NCBI GenBank assembly: GCA_964559845.1
Contig: CAZLJF010000067.1
Span: 1 to 8,567, forward strand
Reading direction: 5' to 3'
Length of the DNA stretch: 8,567 nt
DNA from: WSZY01 sp964559845
GTDB lineage: Bacteria; Pseudomonadota; Zetaproteobacteria; Mariprofundales; Mariprofundaceae
Shown: piece by piece, positions 1-5,807 of the stretch
How the letters are laid out: every line of letters begins with the position of its first letter
Numbering within the stretch: the stretch's first letter is position 1
The notes under the pieces: generated by a model
Databases searched by the model: none
Seen by the model: the letters and a program-made list of their open reading frames with translations, nothing else
Told to the model about the DNA's origin: nothing
Program-made: the position numbers and the translations under genes

Positions 1-348
1 CTCCCGGTTGGCCTTGGATGCGTGAAAAATGATTTATTCAGGGGCGACTAATGAGGGTCTGGAAGCCAGTCGGAGTTAGAGGAATGGGTGCGAGCAGGTG
101 GCGGGAAAGTGAGATGAAAAAGTCACGGATTTGAGGTGCATAGCAGCGACTATGTAACTTTGGACTTTCCGGAGTGTTTCCCTGCCGAGCAGAAGATTCC
201 TGGCTTTTGCATAATACCCTGAGGGGAGGAATCGCCCCTGAGGTTGCGAAGTTTCCACTACGATTAAATTTCCTTAATGCTTATTATTGCACCCTAGGAC
301 GACTTCCTGTAGCAAGTCGCCTCCAATTCACTAGAGGAGGAGTTTTTC
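1..348. other. Non-coding stretch upstream of the cytochrome c gene
   Basis: I see no convincing gene here on either strand. Short open frames lack ribosome-binding sites and protein-like composition. The stretch contains several small inverted repeats: CTGG/CCAG at 59-69, CATAG/CTATG at 139-154 and GACTT/AAGTC at 301-318. It also has an imperfect stem AGGGG/CCCCT inside a pair of direct repeats CCCTGAGG (217-224 and 236-243). A TATTAT at 282-287 could be a -10 box, but no good -35 lies at the right distance. The end of this stretch must hold the promoter and 5' leader of the strongly translated cytochrome gene. No tRNA T-loop or known riboswitch core was recognised. Confidence 0.5.
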
Positions 349-726
349 ATGAAAAAAACTTTGATGATCGCAGTGGCTGCTGCATTCATGGTAAGCGGCT
401 TTGCTGCTACCGAAGCTATCGCTGGCCCGGAAGGCAAGTGTAAAGCATGCCATACCTTTGATAAGGGTGGCAAAAACAAGACCGGCCCTAACCTGTTCGG
501 TGTTGTAGGTCGCAAAATGGGTTCTGTTGAAGGCTTCAAGTATGGTTCATACCTGAAGGCTCAGAACGCTGCCGGCGCAACCTGGAATCCATGCAGCCTG
601 AAAGCCTGGATTGAGAATTCCAAGGCTGTAGCCAAGGCTGCTGGCGCCAAGACCAAAATGCCGCCACAGAAGCTGAAAGGCGCGAAAGCTGATAAAGTTA
701 TCGCATTCCTTGAGAGCCTGAAATAA
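349..726 (+). CDS. Periplasmic class I (mitochondrial/c2-type) cytochrome c
   Basis: This is a 125-residue exported monohaem cytochrome c, expected to carry electrons between periplasmic or membrane complexes. Residues 1-25 form a Sec signal peptide (lysines at 2-3, hydrophobic core, likely cut after A25). The haem site is C31-K-A-C34-H35. The following HTFDKGG and KTGPNLFGVVGRK blocks match mitochondrial cytochrome c and bacterial c2. M104 in KTKMPP is the expected sixth haem ligand. The mature size of about 100 residues is usual for the family. C82 is an extra cysteine outside the haem motif. GAGGAGG at 334-340 lies 8 nt before the ATG, every glycine codon is GGT or GGC, and leucine codons are nearly all CTG. 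These suggest high expression. The gene stands alone, with its own terminator. In an iron oxidiser it could be a Cyc1-like shuttle, but that is inference. Confidence 0.93.
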   Translation: MKKTLMIAVAAAFMVSGFAATEAIAGPEGKCKACHTFDKGGKNKTGPNLFGVVGRKMGSVEGFKYGSYLKAQNAAGATWNPCSLKAWIENSKAVAKAAGAKTKMPPQKLKGAKADKVIAFLESLK

Positions 727-746
727 GCATTCGCTCTGACAATTAG

Positions 747-774
747 AAAGGCGGCCTTCTGGCCGCCTTTTTTT
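747..774 (+). terminator. Intrinsic terminator of the cytochrome c gene
   Basis: A perfect GC-rich stem GGCGGCC (750-756) / GGCCGCC (761-767), with loop TTCT, is extended by flanking A-T pairs and followed by seven T residues (768-774). It begins about 20 nt after the cytochrome stop codon. This is a canonical Rho-independent terminator and makes the cytochrome gene a separate transcription unit. Confidence 0.93.
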
Positions 775-872
775 ACCTCAATCTCCGGAATGGAGCGAGC
801 CGGCTTAAGGAGATGAGCCGGAAAACCCGGAATCTTTGCAGGATGGCCAAAGAGGCAGGGGCCGCATTCAAA

Positions 873-903
873 TTGTGTTCTGAATCACTCAAAATGCTAT
901 GAT
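873..903 (+). promoter_or_regulatory. Probable sigma70 extended -10 promoter for the 945-2619 unit
   Basis: TATGAT (898-903) is preceded directly by TGC (895-897), which makes an extended -10 element. TTGTGT at 873-878 is a possible -35 box with a 19-nt spacer, longer than ideal; an extended -10 tolerates this. The predicted start near 910 would give a leader of about 35 nt before the ATG at 945. A 6-bp inverted repeat CCGGCT/AGCCGG lies upstream at 800-821. Confidence 0.5.
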
Positions 904-944
904 CTCTCATATACTGGCAGCCTTATTCACCAGGAGAGAGTAGT

Positions 945-1340
945 ATGACTATCCGGATATCTGATCTTAAATCTCAGAAACTGTTTGCCTCCCTCAACGA
1001 AGAGGAGCTGCAACAAATATGCGATTCCAGTGTGATACAGAACTATCACAAGGGCGAGTTTCTGATCAGGGAGGGCTCACTGAATCACTTTCTCTTTTTT
1101 ATTGCCAAAGGCTCCGTGTATATCAAATCCTACGGGGTGAAGGTGGCAAAACTCTCTTCAGGAAGCATGGTGGGGGAGGTCTCTACTGTCGGGCTTGATT
1201 CACCTATTGCCGATGTGATTGCAACCGGCCCTGTCACGGCATACAAGTTTCCGGTGGAAATCATCAGCAAAATCGCAGCAGGCAATGAAACATTTGCCAC
1301 ATCTCTGCATGACAAGGCCATGGCCAGGGTGTTGAGATAA
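945..1340 (+). CDS. Stand-alone cyclic-nucleotide-binding-domain (CRP-fold) protein
   Basis: This 131-residue protein is a single cNMP-binding beta-barrel domain with no DNA-binding, kinase or membrane part. LFASLNEEELQQI (13-25) is the usual leading helix. KGEFLIREGS (36-45) and the FFIAKGSVYI stretch (51-60) are the early strands. GSMVGEVS (73-80) contains the conserved Gly-Glu of the phosphate-binding cassette. The arginine and serine that hold the cyclic phosphate in CRP appear replaced by P87-I88, so it may not bind cAMP or cGMP in the usual way. The start is supported by AGGAG (932-936), 8 nt before the ATG. It is the first gene of the plus-strand unit, 40 nt before smpB. Its role is unknown. 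A regulatory or adaptor function is possible but cannot be read from sequence. Confidence 0.85.
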   Translation: MTIRISDLKSQKLFASLNEEELQQICDSSVIQNYHKGEFLIREGSLNHFLFFIAKGSVYIKSYGVKVAKLSSGSMVGEVSTVGLDSPIADVIATGPVTAYKFPVEIISKIAAGNETFATSLHDKAMARVLR

Positions 1341-1380
1341 AGCAGTTAACAGGCTCTGCTCCGAGCGATAGCCTTGGCGC

Positions 1381-1821
1381 ATGGCCATCATCAATCGCCG
1401 GGCACGGCATGAGTATCATATATTGGAGACCTATGAAGCAGGCATGATCCTGACCGGTCCCGAAGTCAAGTCGATCCGGGCAGGGCAGGCAAACCTTGCC
1501 GAAGCCCACTGTATTATCCGCAATGAGAGGGTGCTGCTGATCGGTTGTCATATCAGCCCCTACAAACCTGCGGCAATGAATAACCCGAAAGAGCCCGCCC
1601 GTTCACGCGAATTGCTGTTGCACAAAAAAGAGATTCATCGTCTGCTAGGCAAGCTCAAGGAGAAGGGGCTGACGCTGGTTCCTTTGAAGCTCTATTTTAA
1701 TGAGCGTGGCTATGCCAAACTGGAAATTGGCCTTGGCCGAGGTAAAAAACTGTATGACAAGCGGCAGGATAAGAAAGAGCGTGATATCAAACGCGACCTG
1801 CAACGCCGCTATAAAATGTAA
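1381..1821 (+). CDS. smpB: SsrA (tmRNA)-binding protein SmpB
   Basis: SmpB binds tmRNA and delivers it to stalled ribosomes for trans-translation. The 146-residue product shows the family signature from the N-terminus: NRRARHEYHILETYEAG (5-21), then LTGPEVKSIRAGQANL. The oligonucleotide-binding barrel follows, and it ends in the basic tail RGKKLYDKRQDKKERD with RRYKM. That tail folds into the mRNA channel of the stalled ribosome. The lysine-rich leader found in many SmpB proteins is absent; a TAG at 1369-1371 in the same frame prevents any upstream start. No good Shine-Dalgarno site precedes the ATG. The tmRNA gene is not visible nearby. Its stop overlaps the next start (TAATG), which suggests coupling. 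Confidence 0.97.
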   Translation: MAIINRRARHEYHILETYEAGMILTGPEVKSIRAGQANLAEAHCIIRNERVLLIGCHISPYKPAAMNNPKEPARSRELLLHKKEIHRLLGKLKEKGLTLVPLKLYFNERGYAKLEIGLGRGKKLYDKRQDKKERDIKRDLQRRYKM

Positions 1822-2288
1822 TGGGTGCCGTATGGAAATCCGAAATAGCGTTGCTGCTGCGTCAGAGTCGTATCGGGTTTCTTGCAACAGTGGGCAAAAA
1901 GGCCCTGAAACATCTATTAGATTCGTTTGCCATTTGTCACGGCAATATTCTTCTGCATCTCTCATGGCTGGCCAGATATGCTGCCAACATCAAAACGAAT
2001 CCCGCCATTGGCCTGATGGTATGTACGCCGGAAGCAGCAGACTCTCCACTGGCCCTGCCGCGCCGGGGCTTTCAGGGCGAAGTTGCCTTTGTTACAGGTG
2101 AGCAACCTGATATGGCCAGGGCTGTCTGTCTGCAAGCCATTCCGGATGCCGAGCCACTCTTCTCTTTTGGCGATTTTCAGTTGTTTCAACTATCGGTCAC
2201 AAGCCTGTGCCGGGTGAGCGGTTCTGGTTCCGCTCAAACAATTGCGGCCACAACATGGTATAAAGAAATGGAGTGCCACCATGCCTGA
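1821..2288 (+). CDS. FMN-binding split-barrel protein, PNPOx/HugZ-like family
   Basis: This 155-residue protein resembles the pyridoxamine 5'-phosphate oxidase-like split barrels, including the HugZ haem-utilisation group. Recognisable blocks are SRIGFLATVG (16-25), LLHLSWLARYAANIKTNP (44-61), DSPLALPRRGFQGE (74-87) and FSFGDFQLFQL (114-124). These match the LHLS-LA--N, DPLALPR---QG and FGDF-LF-L pattern of the family. Proteins of this fold bind FMN, F420 or haem, and some bind nothing. The substrate and cofactor cannot be told from sequence. The ATG overlaps the smpB stop by one base (TAATG), so translation is probably coupled. The last residues are a short tail that overlaps the next gene by 8 nt. 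It is probably not the true PNP oxidase PdxH, which is larger and has different motifs. Confidence 0.78.
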   Translation: MGAVWKSEIALLLRQSRIGFLATVGKKALKHLLDSFAICHGNILLHLSWLARYAANIKTNPAIGLMVCTPEAADSPLALPRRGFQGEVAFVTGEQPDMARAVCLQAIPDAEPLFSFGDFQLFQLSVTSLCRVSGSGSAQTIAATTWYKEMECHHA

Positions 2289-2619
2289 AATTTCAGCTTT
2301 TCACGCACATGTATATTTTGATCTCTCCACTGTTGAACAGGCCGAAACACTATGTGACACAGCTGGTGAAAAATTTGCTGTCAGTGTAGGCCGAAAACAC
2401 AGGCAAGCCATTGGTCCTCATCCACGCTGGAGCTGCCAGATCAGGTTTGAACCCGAACTGTTTGGCAAACTCATTCCGTGGCTGGCACTGAACCGAAATG
2501 GCTTAACAATCTTGATCCACCCGGAAACGGGCGACGACTTGATGGATCATACCGAATATGCCATCTGGATGGGAAAAATAGAGCCACTGAACCTGGAGAT
2601 GTTTAAGCCAGAGGCATGA
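2281..2619 (+). CDS. DOPA 4,5-dioxygenase family protein
   Basis: This 112-residue cytosolic protein matches the small DOPA 4,5-dioxygenase-like family. Visible motifs are FHAHVYFD (7-14), GPHPRWS (45-51), PWLALNRNGLTILIHP (66-81) and TGDDLMDHT (83-91). Histidines 8, 10, 47, 80 and 90 are candidates for metal binding. In fungi and plants, members cleave the DOPA ring to make betalain-type pigments. Bacterial members are common, but their natural substrate is mostly unknown, so no specific reaction is assigned. The start at 2281 is chosen over an upstream in-frame ATG because GGAG (2270-2273) lies 7 nt before it and the HAHVYF motif then starts at the usual distance. It overlaps the preceding gene by 8 nt and is the last gene of its operon. 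Confidence 0.85.
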   Translation: MPEISAFHAHVYFDLSTVEQAETLCDTAGEKFAVSVGRKHRQAIGPHPRWSCQIRFEPELFGKLIPWLALNRNGLTILIHPETGDDLMDHTEYAIWMGKIEPLNLEMFKPEA

Positions 2620-2683
2620 AACGCCTTATCGAGGGAGCCGTGGAAAAAGCATTGCTTATCCTGAGTTCCTTCCGAAAACAAAG

Positions 2684-2712
2684 AAGAGGCCCTGTTCAGG
2701 AGCCTCTTTTTT
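2684..2712. terminator. Intrinsic terminator, probably bidirectional, between convergent units
   Basis: AAGAGGC-CCTG (2684-2694), loop TT, then CAGG-A-GCCTCTT (2697-2708) form an 11-bp stem with one bulged A. On the plus strand the stem is followed by a T run (2707-2712). It ends the plus-strand unit about 65 nt after the DOPA-dioxygenase-like gene. On the minus strand the same stem is followed by a T-rich stretch, so it may also stop ilvC transcripts, which end at 2795. Confidence 0.85.
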
Positions 2713-2725
2713 GTTTTCTATCTCC

Positions 2726-2777
2726 CATGGATTTCGTAAAATCCATGCTGCGCCAAAAGGCGAAGGGCGGGAGCCCT
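2726..2777. repeat. Cluster of three tandem hairpins, possible dispersed intergenic repeat
   Basis: Three inverted repeats follow one another with almost no spacing: CATGGATTT/AAATCCATG with loop CGTA (2726-2747, 9 bp, perfect), CGCC/GGCG with loop AAAA (2751-2762), and AGGGC/GCCCT with loop GGGA (2764-2777). They lie in the convergent gap between the plus-strand terminator and the end of ilvC. No T run follows any of them, so they are not simple terminators. Tandem hairpins in such a gap are typical of REP-like elements, but no second copy occurs in this window to prove it is a repeat family. Confidence 0.5.
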
Positions 2778-2794
2778 GAGCCGTATCCAACAGA

Positions 2795-3811
2795 TCAGTT
2801 CCTGGACTTATCCACGATCTTCTTGATCCATGGCATCATCGCACGGAGCTGCTCACCGGTCTCCTCAATCGGATGTGCGGCATTCAGGCGGCGATATGCA
2901 GTCATGGAAGGATAGTTGGTCGCACCTTCAAGAATGAACTGCTTGGCATATTCACCGGTTTGAATGTTGTGCAGGCATTCACGCATCGCCTTGCGGGATT
3001 CATCATTGATTACACGCGGACCGGTTACATACTCACCATACTCCGCATTGTTGGAGATGGAGTAGTTCATGTTGGCAATGCCACCTTCATACATCAGGTC
3101 AACGATCAGCTTCAATTCGTGCAGACATTCGAAGTATGCCATTTCAGGGGCATAGCCTGCTTCGGTCAGGGTTTCAAAACCGGCTTTCACCAATTCGACT
3201 ACACCACCGCAAAGGACAGCCTGTTCACCGAACAGATCGGTTTCCGTTTCATCCTTGAATGTGGTTTCGATGATACCGGTACGGCCCCCGCCAATCGCAG
3301 AGGCGTAAGAGAGGCATATCGCCTTGGCATCACCGGTTGCATCCTGATGAACGGCGATCAGGTCAGGAATACCGCCGCCTTTCACAAATTCGGAACGAAC
3401 CGTGTGACCAGGGGCTTTCGGGGCAATCATCACCACATTCAGGTCGGCACGCGGAACAATCTGGTTGTAGTGGATGGCAAAACCGTGTGCGAAAGCGAGT
3501 GTTGCGCCCTGTTTCAGATTTGGCTCAAGCTCGGTTTTATAGAGCCGGGACTGGAACTCATCCGGTGTCAGCACCATTACAAGATCAGCGCCTGCAACAG
3601 CCGAGGCAACATCGCTGACCTTCAGGCCGGAGGCTTCGGCTTTGGCAATGGAAGCAGACCCCGCACGCAGGCCAACCGTTACATCCACGCCTGAATCTTT
3701 CAGGTTATTGGCATGGGCATGCCCCTGTGAGCCGTAGCCGATAATCGCTACTTTTTTACTCTTGATAATCGAAAGATCGGCATCTTTGTCATAATAGATG
3801 TTCAAGGCCAT
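2795..3811 (-). CDS. ilvC: Ketol-acid reductoisomerase, class I
   Basis: IlvC converts acetolactate and acetohydroxybutyrate to the dihydroxy acids of valine, leucine and isoleucine synthesis, using Mg2+ and NAD(P)H. The 338-residue length is typical of the short class I form. The Rossmann nucleotide site is GYGSQGHAHANNL (25-37). The loop GLRAGSAS (47-54), with R49, S52 and S54, suggests NADPH preference. H109 is the usual catalytic-region histidine. The Mg2+ ligands are D192 and E196 in the DETETDLFGEQ motif (187-197), with E228 and E232; S253 contacts substrate. The start is fixed by GAGGAGA (3819-3825 on this strand), 7 nt from the ATG. It is monocistronic and divergent from argH. The ilvBN genes that often precede it are not here. 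Confidence 0.98.
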   Translation of the reverse strand: MALNIYYDKDADLSIIKSKKVAIIGYGSQGHAHANNLKDSGVDVTVGLRAGSASIAKAEASGLKVSDVASAVAGADLVMVLTPDEFQSRLYKTELEPNLKQGATLAFAHGFAIHYNQIVPRADLNVVMIAPKAPGHTVRSEFVKGGGIPDLIAVHQDATGDAKAICLSYASAIGGGRTGIIETTFKDETETDLFGEQAVLCGGVVELVKAGFETLTEAGYAPEMAYFECLHELKLIVDLMYEGGIANMNYSISNNAEYGEYVTGPRVINDESRKAMRECLHNIQTGEYAKQFILEGATNYPSMTAYRRLNAAHPIEETGEQLRAMMPWIKKIVDKSRN

Positions 3812-4006
3812 GATGATTTCTCCTCAAATAAACTGGCGCATTCTGAGTTTAGAAAAGCACCCTCTATGCGCAAAGGCGGCGCAGAATATAGGATTTTCAG
3901 ACAAACATCACCCCCTATCGTTGCAATATCCGTTTCCGTAGCCTCCCATTATGATGATATTGCCGTTATAGTTGCGCCTCTTTTCGATCAATCAGGAGTA
4001 AAGCAT
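3812..4006. promoter_or_regulatory. Divergent ilvC/argH promoter and leader region
   Basis: This 195-nt gap must carry the promoters of ilvC (leftward) and argH (rightward). Candidate -10 boxes toward argH are TATGAT (about 3950) and TATAGT (about 3967), and toward ilvC a TATATT-like box near 3884-3890. None has a good -35 box. In the ilvC leader, GCGCAT on the transcript (plus-strand ATGCGC, 3866-3871) can pair either with an upstream TGCGC (plus 3879-3883) or with a downstream ATGCGC (plus 3836-3841). The two hairpins would exclude each other. The argH ribosome-binding site is AGGAG at 3994-3998. Confidence 0.5.
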
Positions 4007-5386
4007 ATGTCTGATAAACCCTGGGGCGGGCGCTTTGATGCTCCGACCGACAGCTTTGTAGAAGCTTTTAATGCATCCACAGATGTTGATGCACGCATGT
4101 ATGCTGAAGACATTGCCGGTTCACGCGCCCATGCCACAATGCTGAATGCACAGGGCATCCTGAGCGATGATGAACTAAGCGCCATTATCAATGGCCTGAA
4201 TGAGATCGAGGCTGAAATCGAGCGTGGTGATTTCGAGTTTATGATTGAGCTTGAAGATGTGCATATGAACATCGAGAAACGGCTGACCGACCGTATTGGT
4301 GATGCAGGCAAAAAGCTGCACACTGCCCGCTCCCGTAATGACCAGGTAGCAACCGATACACGCCTTTACCTGCGCAGAAGGACGGATGATCTGGTAGCGC
4401 GTATTCATCATCTGCAGCTGGTGCTGGTGCAACTGGCGGAAGAGCATGCCGATACCATCATGCCCGGTTTTACCCACCTGCAGACAGCACAGCCTGTTAC
4501 CTTCGGCCATCACCTGCTGGCCTATGTCGAGATGTTTGAGCGGGATATGGACCGCTTCCTTGATGCCCGGGAGCGAATGAACCAGTGCCCGTTGGGCGCC
4601 GCTGCTCTGGCCGGCACCACCTTTGATATCAACCGCAACCAGACCGCCGAGGCACTCGGTTTTTACGGCCCGTGCACCAATTCGCTGGATGCCGTATCGG
4701 ATCGTGATTTTATCATGGAGCTGCTTGCGGCGGCTTCCATCTGTGCGATTCACCTTTCCCGTTTCTCTGAGGAGTTGATTCTCTGGATGAGTGCGCAATT
4801 CAATTTTGTAGAGCTGCCTGATGCCTTCTGCACCGGCTCATCGATTATGCCACAGAAGAAAAACCCGGATATGCCGGAGTTGGTTCGCGGCAAGACAGGG
4901 CGTATTATCGGCGGCCTGGTCGCCATACTGACCACCGTGAAAAGCCTGCCGCTGGCCTACAATAAGGACATGCAGGAGGATAAAGGTGCCATCTTTGACG
5001 CCATGGATAATCTTGAAGGCAGCCTGCGCGTCTTTGGCGATATGCTTCCCGGTATCAGGGTCAACAGAGAGGCGATGCTTGAAGCTGCCGCATCCGGCTT
5101 CTCGACCGCCACGGATCTGGCCGATGCACTGGTACGTGCCGATGTGCCGTTCCGTGAAGCCCATGAAATTGTCGGCAAATCTGTTGCCTATTGCATTAAA
5201 GAGGGATGCGAACTGCATGAGATGGATGAAGCGGCATGCCGGGCCATTGATTCAAGGCTGACGGTCGCTATGGTGCGTCAGTTGTCCGTGGAAGCCTGTG
5301 TTGCAGCCCGCAATCATATCGGCGGAACAGCGCCGGAACAGGTGCGCCGGCAGTGCGCGGCCTGGAAAGCACTTCTGGAGTCATAA
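4007..5386 (+). CDS. argH: Argininosuccinate lyase
   Basis: ArgH splits argininosuccinate into arginine and fumarate, the last step of arginine synthesis; it works as a cytosolic homotetramer. The 459-residue product has the usual start KPWGGRFDAPTD (4-15). The three conserved superfamily regions are HTARSRNDQ (105-113), TH-Q-AQP at 156-163 (T156, H157) and the signature GSSIMPQKKNPD (277-288) with the flexible-loop serines. The start at 4007 was chosen because AGGAG (3994-3998) is 8 nt upstream and the protein then begins like its family. An in-frame ATG at 3866 would add 47 residues of unlike sequence and is rejected. It is the first gene of a four-gene operon, and its stop codon directly abuts the next start. 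Confidence 0.98.
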   Translation: MSDKPWGGRFDAPTDSFVEAFNASTDVDARMYAEDIAGSRAHATMLNAQGILSDDELSAIINGLNEIEAEIERGDFEFMIELEDVHMNIEKRLTDRIGDAGKKLHTARSRNDQVATDTRLYLRRRTDDLVARIHHLQLVLVQLAEEHADTIMPGFTHLQTAQPVTFGHHLLAYVEMFERDMDRFLDARERMNQCPLGAAALAGTTFDINRNQTAEALGFYGPCTNSLDAVSDRDFIMELLAAASICAIHLSRFSEELILWMSAQFNFVELPDAFCTGSSIMPQKKNPDMPELVRGKTGRIIGGLVAILTTVKSLPLAYNKDMQEDKGAIFDAMDNLEGSLRVFGDMLPGIRVNREAMLEAAASGFSTATDLADALVRADVPFREAHEIVGKSVAYCIKEGCELHEMDEAACRAIDSRLTVAMVRQLSVEACVAARNHIGGTAPEQVRRQCAAWKALLES

Positions 5387-5803
5387 ATGCGTAAAATGAT
5401 TGTTGTTCTGGCCGTTCTTGGTCTCACACTGAGTGCCTGTGGTCGCAAGGAGCCGCCTCAGCCCGTTGCCGATGCAGCCCCGCCCGGCATTGCAGAGATC
5501 AGCCACGTTATTGTGGGTAACAGCCTGAAAATTGATCTGAAGCTTGTCGGAGGCAGCTATGGCATTGGCTATCAGATTGACCGTGCTGAAATTGACCCTT
5601 ATTGCAAATGTCCGGGTTTTTGGCGCAGATATCACGAAGAACTTCCCAGTCCAGAAAACATGAACAAAACAGAATTGACCCAGTTGATTACACTGAAAAA
5701 TCCGGATATTGAGTATGCCTTCCGGGTTCGGGCCATTGATGCCCTGGGCCGCTTCAGCGAATGGAGCAGGACGATCCGCGCCCAGGCAGAATTGTTCGAA
5801 TAA
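5387..5803 (+). CDS. Outer-membrane lipoprotein with fibronectin type III-like domain
   Basis: This 138-residue lipoprotein has a short signal (residues 1-17) ending in the lipobox LSAC, so C18 should be lipidated. G19 follows rather than aspartate, which favours sorting to the outer membrane. A proline-rich linker GRKEPPQP resembles the start of small LptM/LppL-type lipoproteins found beside argH and lysA in many proteobacteria. This one is longer than those. Residues from about 35 to 133 look like a single beta-sandwich; the last strands, YAFRVRAIDALGRFSEWS, are the classic fibronectin type III ending. C73 and C75 in a CKC motif are unusual and might form a disulphide or bind metal. GGAG (5377-5380) inside argH lies 6 nt before the ATG. 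The function is unknown. Confidence 0.82.
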   Translation: MRKMIVVLAVLGLTLSACGRKEPPQPVADAAPPGIAEISHVIVGNSLKIDLKLVGGSYGIGYQIDRAEIDPYCKCPGFWRRYHEELPSPENMNKTELTQLITLKNPDIEYAFRVRAIDALGRFSEWSRTIRAQAELFE

Positions 5804-5807
5804 CTCC

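Noticed and set aside
1..348. tRNA, small RNA or riboswitch upstream of the cytochrome
   Set aside because: No T-loop, acceptor stem or known riboswitch core was found; the hairpins are only 4-5 bp.
174..443. 89-codon plus-strand frame at the left end
   Set aside because: No RBS, and it overlaps the start of the clear cytochrome c gene in another frame.
2616..2915. Open frame overlapping the end of the DOPA-dioxygenase-like gene (ATGA)
   Set aside because: It runs through the terminator and the hairpin cluster and into ilvC on the other strand, with no recognisable domain.
2873..3694. Long plus-strand open frame of 273 codons
   Set aside because: It lies wholly antisense to ilvC, whose family motifs and RBS are unambiguous.
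3866..4006. N-terminal extension of ArgH from an upstream in-frame ATG
   Set aside because: The added residues are unlike the family, and a good RBS sits before the ATG at 4007.
4175..4798. 207-codon minus-strand frame
   Set aside because: It is antisense to argH and has no RBS or recognisable domain.
5709..5807. Upstream start for dapC inside the lipoprotein gene
   Set aside because: It would overlap the lipoprotein by 95 nt and add sequence absent from DapC; the start at 5808 matches the family N-terminus.
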